Positions 27,501 to 36,213 of a stretch of DNA of 64,000 nucleotides are shown here, piece after piece. The position numbers and the translations under genes are program-made. This DNA is from Zonotrichia leucophrys gambelii (lineage: Eukaryota; Chordata; Aves; Passeriformes; Passerellidae): positions 54,221,585-54,285,584 of the forward strand of contig NC_088170.1 in assembly GCF_028769735.1 (NCBI RefSeq). The letters are read 5' to 3'. Under the pieces are notes generated by a model, which was given only the letters and a program-made list of their open reading frames with translations, was not told the origin of the DNA and did not search any database. Within the stretch, counting starts at the first letter, position 1. Each line of letters starts with the position of its first letter.

Positions 27501-29120
27501 TTGTAATACTGGTTTTTTTAACTCCGCTTTTCTTGACTCCTTTTTCTTTGTCAGAGAAAATAAATTACAATTCTACCTGAAAATGCATTGCAAAATACAC
27601 TTAACTGCTATATCAAATTCTGAAAGTAAGGCATGTGATTTCAGACACCTTTAATAGGTACTTCATTTGGAGGGTTTCAGTTGTGTAATGGAGATTCTTT
27701 TGCTTTTACTCACATAGAGACATGGTCACATCTAGAAAGTGGTGAAAAAAAAAGACAATTCCATTTCAAATAGGCATCATTATTCATCCAAGGCTTAACT
27801 TCATATCCTTTTGGTGTAGAAGTAGGTTCTGCACTGGAATTTAAGAGAAATTAAATATTAGTTACAACCTTATCACATTTGCAAGATTCTTCAAGATTGG
27901 AAATAGTGTTTCCAACTGGTTTAACAAGTTTCTATGTTCTGAAAGTTCTTGTGTTCAGGCTACATCTTAAAAAAAAAAATCTGTGGAAAAGAAAAAATCA
28001 GTAGAGATCCTTTAGGGAAAGGCAAGACTTCATCAGCCACAGACTCACAGAGAACATCAGAAGAATGAAGCTATGGTGTGAAAGATGTGGAATAAAGAGA
28101 ATGAATTTTTATACACATGGTATGATGACAAAAATTCCAATTTCACTTTTAATATCAACCAATATGTATCCCCTAGCTCACTTATGACAGACATTTATTG
28201 TTTCCTACTTCATTAGCATCAGAGACTGTAAATAAGTGGTCTTCAAGTTTTGTAAGCTGAGGTGAAATGAAGGAGATGTTCAGACAAGGAACAGGTTACT
28301 TTATTTAAGAAGAGCTATCACATAAAGCTAGATTTATGACTGCTTCACTTACCTGAAGTTGGGTGATCACAGCAAAAAGACAGAGGAATTTGATTTTTTT
28401 TCTTCATCCCTGTTATATCATCTGAAAAACAAATTCCAATTGGCTTTCCTGATGGAATAACTTGTATGTTACCTTCAGAAACACTGCATTCTTCAGTCTA
28501 TACTTGGATTATTTTGGTCTAAAACATATTATGGCTTCCAAACTCCCTGAAAAGTGCTTACTGCTGAAAATATATCTGTTGTGTTGAGACATTTCAGAAT
28601 GCAGTTGTGCAATCTCAGATAATTTTGTTTGATTACTCACCATTTTCAAATCAGTTTTAGATAGCCAGAAAAACTGTTATTTTGGATAATTTCAATAAGA
28701 GAAGAAATAGTTCCCAAGTGGATGATACAGTTTAATGACTTAAAATGTTCATTTTTTGTTTGTGGTGTGTGTGATAGTGTCAGATCCCGAGTAATGGCAA
28801 TGAACAACAGTCAAGCTTAAGACTGCCTATGAGCAGGATCAGTTGAAAAATGTGTTATTTTCTGTCTGAGTACAGTAGCACTTTGCATGAAGTTTTACGT
28901 AGGAAATATTTTTATGAGAGATGAAGGAGCACTGAGAAGAGGGGAAAAAAATCAATGTTTTCTATGGTATTTCTTCATTCAATGCATGACGAATAAGAAG
29001 TAGAGACAGCAATAAAAAATTACTTTACAAATTAACTTTATAAAATTTAAAATCACGGACCACACATATCAGTTTTGTTAAATGTTTATACATTCATGAT
29101 CATAATGACTTACACTAGTA
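21600..29120. other. AT-rich non-coding DNA
   Basis: A long gene-free stretch. Open frames stay at or under 90 codons (for example 27,382-27,654) and are not protein-like by inspection. Short homopolymers and AT stretches occur. I saw no retroelement. Confidence 0.55.
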
Positions 29121-29390
29121 TCATGGCAATTTAGGAGGCTGCTGAATCATGGTCTGGGCAGCCATAATAATAACTCCTGTGTAATGAATTTTCTGGGCCA
29201 GCATTTGATAGATAATCACAGCTGGTGGCCACAACTGCCGTCTGAAGTGACCAGGCCTCAGGGAGGTGAGAAGCACCTGTCCCTGGCAAAGGTGATCTTT
29301 TGATATACCTCAATAAATATTTTCTTAAGGGCCTCTGAGGCTCATTCTGAAGCACAGCTGGGTACTTGGGGCATTGCAGCCTCTAGCTGC
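29121..29390 (+). mobile_element. LTR-like segment, family not assigned
   Basis: A GC-richer block contains a TGATATACC TATA-like motif near 29,302. AATAAATATTTTC follows near 29,312, and then a C/T- and G-rich downstream stretch. This is the order expected for the U3-R-U5 part of an LTR. A possible TG start at 29,140 and a CA end near 29,379 are plausible, but the flanking hexamers do not match, so the boundaries are unproven. Confidence 0.35.
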
Positions 29391-29778
29391 TCATTCTGCC
29401 CCTTGCTGAAGGTTACAGCCATGGTTGAAAAAGCTGACAGGGGAGAATCTACACTCATATTTCAGCAGTTCTGTTCACAGGCTGGCTGATGAGGGCTAAC
29501 TTTACAGCTCAGGAATGGATTGACAACTTGAGGGGCTGAGGTATTGACAACTGGGACAAGCAATACCTTAAACCATTGCAGCTAAAACCAGAAGTGACTT
29601 GACTTCATAAAGTTTAGAGCTATTTTGAAATTCATTGTACACTGTGCCCCTGAAATTTTCTTACAAAACTGGAATGATGTGAAACTAGGCATTCACACAA
29701 TGTCAGGTTTCCAAATTGAAAGGATTTCAACTTTTTAAATTTATCATCTTAACAGTGTATTACTATAAAATGGTGCTT
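29391..29778. other. non-coding spacer
   Basis: Moderate composition, no gene and no clear repeat. It may contain internal sequence attached to the LTR-like segment before it, but nothing in it reads as retroviral protein. Confidence 0.4.
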
Positions 29779-30150
29779 ATAAGAGAAATTGCAGAAAAGA
29801 ACAAGAAGAATGAGCAGTGTTCTTGAAAACACGACCTCTGAAGAAAAGATAGGATTTGAAGAAAAAAAAATGACTGGAAGGGATATAAAATAGCACACTT
29901 TGATATGCAGAATGTGGTAACAAAGAGGAAAGGAATAATCTGTTCTCTGTGTCAACCTTGGATAGAACAAGAAGTAATGGTCTTAAATTAGAGCAAAGGA
30001 AATTTAGATTATGTATTAGGAAAAGATTTCCAACCATAAATCACAGAAAAGGACCATCTAGAGAGACTGTGGAATTATCATTACTGGAAGTTTTTGAGAA
30101 CAGACTGGGCAGACAATATTCAAGGCTGACTAAAGTGTAGGGAATCCTCT
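29779..30150 (+). mobile_element. old CR1-type LINE 3' fragment
   Basis: The order of landmarks is that of the CR1 3' region read in the sense direction. AATCTGTTCTC is followed by GATAGAACAAGAAGTAATGG, then AAAGGAAATTTAGATT and ATTAGGAAAAGATTTC. After these come AGAGAGACTGTGGAATTATC and ACTGGAAGTTTTTGAGAACAG. The copy is heavily diverged and lacks the reverse transcriptase part, which is usual for 5'-truncated CR1. It lies about 640 bp upstream of the solo LTR at 30,793 and in the opposite orientation to the CR1 at 31,443. The frame 29,949-30,140 is a relic frame, not a gene. Confidence 0.7.
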
Positions 30151-30232
30151 TCTGGGAAAAAATTATAAACTCCTAAAGTTCTTCTTTAGATTTTTTTTTT
30201 AATGCCTGAATGTCAAATCCATTGCATGAAAT

Positions 30233-30277
30233 TAAGCACAAATTAGCTAAAAATTTAAGCACAAGTTAGCTGAAAAA
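30233..30277. repeat. two tandem copies of a 23-bp unit
   Basis: TAAGCACAAATTAGCT at 30,233 recurs as TAAGCACAAGTTAGCT at 30,256, a period of 23 bp with one mismatch in the shared part. Confidence 0.75.
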
Positions 30278-30792
30278 AAGGTAAAACCACTAGCCAAATA
30301 ATGTGAAGAATGAAGGACATGCTGACTGTTTGCTAACTAACAGATCATACTGGGACTGATTTTTTGCTGCTATTCCATGAAATGAATGATGTACTAATAG
30401 CTGTAGCTTATCCATGTGGGGAACAAGTTGAATCAAGTAAAAATTAGCAAAGTGCCTTCCCTTCTTCTCTTCTTTTACCTTTAAAGTTATTTTAAACCAT
30501 TTTCTGCATTCATTGTATTGTGATGGTTAACAAAATAAATGTCATCTCCAGCCCCCTTTGGGGTCAGGCCTTAAATGTTCAAGGGATTTTTAAATTATAT
30601 GCAAATAATAGCTGAACTACCCAGCATGTTCCCTTATGTGGATGAGCAGCCTAGCTTCTAGCACCTGGGATCTGATCTTTCAGTGCTGATGCTACTTAAA
30701 TGAAATAACATTGGAAATTTCAGTTTTCAGTCAGCAAGCAAATGCAAGAATGTTAAATAAATTCTGCTTTGCATTTTTCAGATACAGGTAGT

Positions 30793-31108
30793 TGTTGCAG
30801 AGAGGTAAAACCTTACAAAACAGGGGCCTTGTTACCCTTGTTAAATCAGGCTCATTACTTAGGCTGAGTAGAAAAGGACTATGGAAAAGTGACTCAGCTG
30901 AATTAGAGGTAGAAAAACAAGTTATATAACCATTACACGTCCACAGAGTGGTTTATGGGGATTGGTTGAACTACATTTGTTGTGCTTAAATGGAATGTAA
31001 CTGATAATGGCCTAATTGCATAAAAAGGCCTGGTTTTTGCAATAAAGGAGCTCTCTTTTGCTCTCTTTTCCCCTGCCTGGGGAATCTGCATCATTCTGCT
31101 TTGTAACA
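30793..31108 (+). mobile_element. 316-bp solo LTR with perfect 6-bp target duplication
   Basis: The element starts TGTTGCAG and ends TTTGTAACA, so its ends form the TGTT.../...AACA pair expected of an LTR. It is flanked on both sides by exactly GGTAGT (30,787-30,792 and 31,109-31,114), which marks a clean insertion. Inside are an inverted CCAAT box (ATTGG, 30,961), a TATA-like ATAAAAAG (about 31,020) and AATAAA (31,041-31,046). A C/T-rich stretch with CCCCTGCCTGGGG follows. There is no second LTR and no internal gag or pol, so it is a solo LTR left by recombination. A 6-bp duplication fits the ERVK-like class, but the subfamily is not identified. The minus-strand frame 30,933-31,196 is incidental. 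Confidence 0.85.
31041..31046 (+). terminator. LTR polyadenylation signal AATAAA
   Basis: An exact AATAAA about 62 bp before the LTR end, followed by a T/C-rich stretch. It lies only about 20 bp after the TATA-like motif, so the R region would be short. Confidence 0.6.
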
Positions 31109-31114
31109 GGTAGT

Positions 31115-31442
31115 CATTAGCCTTGTGAAAATTTACTCTAAAAGAGCTTTTTCTTTGTGAGACTTTGTCAGTTAATAACAATATTTTATTGCACATCGTA
31201 TCTGCTAGGTGCAGTGAAGTCTAAGGCATGCCTGTGGTCATCAATAAAAGCTGCCCTTTGCAAGGTATTCCAAGGCTGTCACTGTGGCAACATTTAATAC
31301 TGCACATTTCACTATTAGGTTATAACTGAAATACCTTTACTGTAATTTAGCTCAAGTATTGTAAAATGATAATGATTTATTAGAATAACGAACTCGACAA
31401 AAGGTCATATCAGGTAAACTCATAAAAGCAAACATATTGAAA
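31115..31442. other. non-coding spacer
   Basis: Single-copy-looking AT-rich DNA between the solo LTR and the minus-strand CR1. Nothing recognisable. Confidence 0.5.
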
Positions 31443-32210
31443 TAGAATTATTGAGTCATAGAATAGTTTTATTGAGTCATAGAAGCTTTGAGGTTAGTCC
31501 AGCCCCCTTGGTCAAGACAGTCAGCTAGACCACGTAGTTAGGTACCACGTAGTGTCCATTTGGGTATTGAATATTACTCAGGATTAAAGTTGTGCAACCA
31601 CACTGAGCAACTATTCCCATATTGTGCGCTCAGATACACCATAAAGAAGTTTTCTCTTATGATGTCAAAGTGAAATTTTCTGTATTTCAGTTTGTGCCTG
31701 TCGCCCCTTGTCCTTTCACAGATTGATACTGATAGGAGTTTGGATTTGTCTTCTTCATTTCCCCTACCAGGAATTCATATTGATAAGATTCTCCCTGTCC
31801 TTTCTTTTTTCAGGTCAAACAGTCCCAGCTCTATCAATCTTCCCTCACATGCCAGATCCTCCAATCCTTTCACAGTTTTCATTGCTCTTTGCTGAAGCAG
31901 TGTATCCATACTGCTTTTGTTCCATGGGAAGCCCAGGACTAGGAGTGTGTCTCTCCAGTGCTGGGCAGAGAACAATCACATCCTTCGACCTCCTGGCAAT
32001 GCTCGGTAAGACGCCGACCAGGAATTGATCCAGGGATGGATCCCTGCTAATTCCTCTTGGACCTGTTCTCTACCAGGACTGCCAGGTTCTTTTCTCCAAA
32101 AAAACTTACTGTCAGCCCCTAGCATGTCCTAGTGCATGGGTTTACCATTCATCAAGTGAATTCCCTGTCTCTTTGTAGGTCTCCATGATGTTCTGGTGAG
32201 ATCTCTCCAA
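31443..32210 (-). mobile_element. CR1 LINE fragment, about 770 bp, reversed
   Basis: Read on the plus strand, this follows the reverse complement of an avian CR1 3' region. TCATAGAA repeats mark the 3' tip (31,449-31,490). They are followed by GGTTAGTCCAGCCCCCTTG, then TTTGTGCCTGTCGCCCCTTG (31,692) and CAGTCCCAGCTCTATCAATC (31,819). Further on are CTTTGCTGAAGCAGTGTATCC (shortened motif near 31,889), GGAAGCCCAGGACTAG (31,927) and ATCCTTCGACCTCCTGGCAATG (near 31,980). The last are ACCAGGACTGCCAGGTTCTT and TAGTGCATGGGTT (about 32,071-32,142). The copy is diverged and has no intact frame. Plus frames 31,692-31,895 and 31,708-32,028 are antisense by-products. The left boundary is good; the right one is approximate. 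Confidence 0.85.
31449..31490 (-). repeat. 21-bp duplication at the CR1 3' tip
   Basis: The 14-mer ATTGAGTCATAGAA occurs at 31,450-31,463 and again at 31,471-31,484. CR1 elements normally end in a few copies of an octamer of the TCATAGAA type. Here a longer 21-bp unit is repeated. Confidence 0.8.
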
Positions 32211-32440
32211 ATGGCAACGCATCAATTTGTGGACAGGACTGGACAAACCTTGGTAGCCCCTCCACAAAGTCCCAGATCTGGGTCCCTGGCAATCAGGAAA
32301 CTGCAGCAGACTGGACTGGCAGCTGGAAGCCTTGGTACCTTGCAGCAGGGAGTCTCCCTCTGCTGTCACTCATTGCTTCCTTGAGATGCTGCTGCACGGC
32401 CCAAGCTCAGTCAGGCTGGTTTCTCCAACAAAAGGCAAAG
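32211..32440. other. GC-richer block adjoining the CR1, unclassified
   Basis: The composition stays GC-rich after the recognisable CR1 sequence fades near 32,210. Both strands are open (32,142-32,369 minus; 32,196-32,384 plus). It may be a more diverged 5' continuation of the CR1 or another old repeat. I do not recognise the peptides. Confidence 0.35.
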
Positions 32441-33435
32441 CTATCAATTCTCAAGCACTAGGATTTAACATTTCACATAGAGTAACCCTTGCTGTATTAT
32501 GTCTTTGCAGTATATTTTCAGCATATTTTTAGTTACAGTAGGATTTTTTTTCACCTTCCCATTTAAACTGAGTACAGTTTAAAAGATAGCACTGGAAAAA
32601 GGCATAGTTGACTAACACTGTTGCACACCATTTTTTATCTTTACAAAAGGAAGAGAAAAATTTTTAATGGTTTGAGATACTTTTGTAGTAACAGAAAGAT
32701 AGCATTTTGAATAAGATAAATTTACTTTCCTTCTTATTTCACTATTATGATGATATTCTGGGAACGCTGCAGGGTTCTGCTTTGAAAAAAAAGTGAACAG
32801 GAGTATATGAGGGCCAAGCAAGGGAAAAGATTATCCAGCCATGCCAAAGATATGGATAGTCTGCCCATTTGGAAGAATAGCAAAGCTCAAGCATCACTAT
32901 ATATTAAATAGAGAGAAATGAAACCAAAAATAGATTGTCAAACACTCAAATAAAACAAAAATCATCCAGTGCTGTCTCACTGAAGTTCTCTGTGAGTCTA
33001 ATTCCAGCTCTGTTAAAAGGTCAATAGGATTTGTATGTCTTCAAAACTCTCCCTTGGCTTGTCAGAGCTAAGCCACACAGAGTTAGTTTCCAAGTGTCAC
33101 TATGATATTCAAAATCACCTTGCAGATGCCACAGATCTACCAAAGAGATCTACCAAAAATATGTCTATACTGGGTGGGTGTGTACTCTAGTTCTGCCTAA
33201 AATGAGTCACAACTCTTTTGTCCCATGCTGCGTTCTCAAAGGATACTGCTTCTGTAACAGTAATTTGAAAATTGCCTGGAAAGCAGGCAATAAAAGTTAA
33301 AGTCTCCTTAAGTACACAGTGTTGATTTTGGATTTTTGTTTGTTTGTATGTTTTGGTGTTGTTGTTTTTTTAAAAAATTTAATTTGTTTGTTTAAAAGCA
33401 GCCAAAAGAGTGGCTTGTATTTTTTGTTATTGCAG
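32441..33435. other. AT-rich non-coding DNA
   Basis: No gene or repeat family seen. A T/G-rich stretch (about 33,318-33,400) ends in a pyrimidine-rich run and CAG at 33,433-33,435, which resembles a splice acceptor (see the next feature). Confidence 0.5.
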
Positions 33436-33737
33436 TCCAGATATCTCATTAGAGAGGTTTGTTTCAGAGATGAGTTGAAAACACATGTAACAGCAATTGC
33501 AGACCCTGCAGCAGCAGCAGTAGGGCTGCTGCCAGCAGCAGGAATTGCTGCAGACTCTGATTCTGGTAACAAAGCCAAACAGGAGAGGAGCTTGGGAATT
33601 CAGATGACTGATATGGCTGGCTGCCTCTGCCTAAGGACATAGTGCCAGAGGAATTTTTAGCTGATGATTTTGAACTGGAAGACAAGTCTCCCCAATCAAA
33701 GTTGTCCCTTTCCTCTCGCAGTCCAATTTCAGGATAA
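33436..33737 (+). pseudogene. protein-like but frame-broken segment (possible exon or gene relic)
   Basis: From the acceptor-like AG at 33,435, the frame closed at 33,642 gives a peptide with an alanine-rich middle and a polar end (DSDSGNKAKQE). A second frame, shifted by one base, is open from 33,612 to the TAA at 33,735-33,737. It reads as an acidic, serine-rich tail that includes EEFLADDFELEDKSPQSK. Immediately before 33,612 that second frame contains a TGA. Together this looks like one former coding stretch with a frameshift, or two chance frames. I do not recognise the protein, so no function is proposed. The minus frames 33,297-33,578 and 33,464-33,754 overlap the same DNA and are less protein-like. 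The CAG-rich stretch at about 33,510-33,555 alone could explain part of the signal. Confidence 0.25.
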
Positions 33738-34645
33738 TTTAAGCAACTTCCCACTCAGATCCTCTGTAAGCTAACGAAAAGTTTTTCCTTTGCCATCTGC
33801 ATAGAGGAAGATGGAAAGATGATGGAAAATCGCCCTGACTGTCAAGTTGTGTACAGAGTCTGCATCGCAATGCTTGTCTGAGTGATGTACAGACATTTTT
33901 GGCCTTCAGGGCTGTTGTATTTACCATCTTTTGTATCCTTTTCACTTGCATTCTTAAATACTTCCCATGTAAAGATTTGTCTCTTGCCTTCCTCTCCCTT
34001 CATCTCCACTAGGCATTTCAATGTCATTATTAGATGCACATGCAGGCACCATAATTTTTGGTTTTCAATTAGTGGCAGTGAAAGTGCAAATGGTTACCAG
34101 TACACCAGGACACAGCTGCTTATCCTTAACCTGTGTCCTATCTGTGGGCAGGTAAGGACGAGTGTAAAGCTACCCAATATAAAATACGGTGAAGAGTCTG
34201 TACAACTAATTGAATTACTATGACATTTTCTCATTGTTCCTAATAGTATCTTAGCATTATCTTTATATTTTAAGATGCCTGTAACTCAGACCCAGTAATG
34301 TTCTCTAAACATAAGGAAAAAATATTGTATGAATTATTTTTTGTCTGAAAAGCAACTATTGTACATAAGCAATCATCTAAAAAAGATCACAAGGAATGTA
34401 GAGAATGGATTTAGTGTGTCTATATGGCAGCACAATGACATGATGGACTGTAATGGTTCTGTGGTAAATAATACAGATTAAAACTGGATTTTGAAAACAA
34501 CATGTCTCTCTCAGTTCACTAAGTATTTAAAATTATCTCAGCTCTCATTTAGTTTCATCAACAGTATTTTTCTTCTTTTGAACTCAGCACTAAAAGGCAA
34601 GGGAATCCAGAATTATTTCACAGTAAAATAACATTAGAAGCTTTC

Positions 34646-34717
34646 ATTAAAATTACATCAATCTATTTATACTGCTCTCATGTAATGTATACTGCTCTAA
34701 TGTAATGTAATTTTAAT
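34646..34717. repeat. 13-bp perfect inverted repeat enclosing a 20-bp tandem duplication
   Basis: The arms ATTAAAATTACAT (34,646-34,658) and ATGTAATTTTAAT (34,705-34,717) are exact reverse complements 46 bp apart. The spacer carries ACTGCTCTCATGTAATGTAT (34,671-34,690), repeated with one change from 34,691 into the right arm. Confidence 0.85.
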
Positions 34718-35730
34718 TACAAAAATTCACTAAGAAGTCTAGCCTAATATTTGCTTTTATATTTTTCTTTGTAATAGCAGTCTTAAAGCACTAGGTGTTG
34801 CATTTCATTCACAAGAATGAAGCTATTCACACTGCTTTTGCAGCTGAGACCAGTGGTAAAGAAGGATGATTGACTGTGTCTAAATTTTGGGGTGCTCTAC
34901 CTTTGTATGACCAAACATCTGCTTTATTATTGACTTTGCTTCTCAAATACTATTTAAAAATATTTTCCTTGCCAATAAGAAAAATTGTTATTTCAAAAAA
35001 CAGACTTGTTTATCTCTGTTTAGCACCATACTGTGATTCCAATGAGACCAGCTCTGTCTGTTGTATTGACTTTAGCTACTTATGGATACCAAGATGGAAA
35101 AAAAAGGAAGCCACAGTAGACATGGAAAATTTTGAAAATCTTTTATAAATAATTGTGGCCATTGACCCACTTCACTCTCAGATGTGAGGGGCTATTTCTA
35201 CACCTACATATTTACAGTTGCTGGGGCTCATCCTGCCTATGTTTCTGCTCAGCTGTACGTGCTGGTATGTCCCATAACACTGCAATGTGACATCTCAGGG
35301 AAGAGAGGCTTTATTCTGTCAGGTCTCCTTTTCAAATGAAGGATAATGTTCATGAGTCTGGCAGAATAAGTGGAATAAGCCTAACTGAAGTGTAAATGCA
35401 GCTGCACCTGAAGAGATGTGGCCTGGCCCTCCCAAAACTCCCAGAAGGGAGAGAGCACCACTCGAGCTACTGAAGCACTAAGGGCAGGAGGGAGTGGGGC
35501 ATTGTCTGGTTGCTTGGGCTAAGTAAAGGATGCCAAGCACTGCCAGCTTCAGGAGCCCCAGTCCCTGAGGATGCTTTCCAGTGGGCAGCCAGGTAACCCC
35601 AGGTCTGGCATAAAGCAGACCACTGTAAGTGGCAGATGTCTGGCAGGGATAGACATGAAGAGCTTTGGCACAGGAATGGCTTCATTCTACCAACACACAA
35701 TGATTTCTAGCATGCAGTATGGTGCCATGT

Positions 35731-35749
35731 ATATATATGTGTGTGTGTG
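35731..35749. repeat. short (AT)n(GT)n microsatellite
   Basis: ATATATAT runs directly into about six GT units. Confidence 0.85.
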
Positions 35750-36110
35750 CACATAGACATGCATTTTTATTTATCTATACAAATACAAATAGTACATGAA
35801 CATAAAGGCATGCTCATGCATCTATGTATGCACAGAGCAAGCCAGGCATTGAATATTTTGAAGGGGGCTCCCGGTGGAAGAGATCAGGACAAATTTTTGT
35901 CTGCTAAAATGTAACATGTGTATGCTGCCCTCTGTTTTATATTTTATTTTCCTTTTTTAAAGCTTTTACTATTTTATGATTTTTCTGTTTCTTCTCAGTT
36001 TGAAAAAAGAAAATCCACAACAAATAATTCTATTTCCTGATTATGCAATGATTATTCTTTCTCTTATACTCTTTAAATCCATTTAATTAAAAAAAAATAA
36101 ATCCCAGTTT

Positions 36111-36213
36111 TCCCTTCCCTTCCCTTCCCTTCCCTTCCCTTCCCTTCCCTTCCCTTCCCTTCCCTTCCCTTCCCTTCCCTTCCCTTCCCTTCCCTTCCCT
36201 TCCTTTTATAAAA
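36111..36213. repeat. (TCCCT)20 pentanucleotide microsatellite
   Basis: Twenty uninterrupted TCCCT units at 36,111-36,210 followed by TCC. The other strand is (AGGGA)n, which has a GGG run every five bases. The tract is pure pyrimidine/purine. It produces the false minus-strand frame 36,087-36,275 with its G-R-E-G-K repeats. An A-rich stretch (36,090-36,102) lies just upstream. Confidence 0.98.

Larger units (their letters stand above)
33738..36110. other. AT-rich non-coding DNA with small repeats and a GC-richer patch
   Basis: Contains the inverted and tandem repeats at 34,646-34,717, a short (AT)(GT) microsatellite at 35,731-35,749 and a GC-richer unclassified patch at about 35,400-35,700. 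No gene is supported. The frame 33,882-34,223 (113 codons) shows no recognisable motif. Confidence 0.5.

Noticed and set aside
28031..28050. CR1-like tip (CCACAGACTCACAGAG)
   Set aside because: Only about 15 bp match and the following sequence diverges from CR1 at once.
31692..32028. Plus-strand frames that look moderately protein-like
   Set aside because: They are antisense to the CR1 fragment and arise from its 3' non-coding region.
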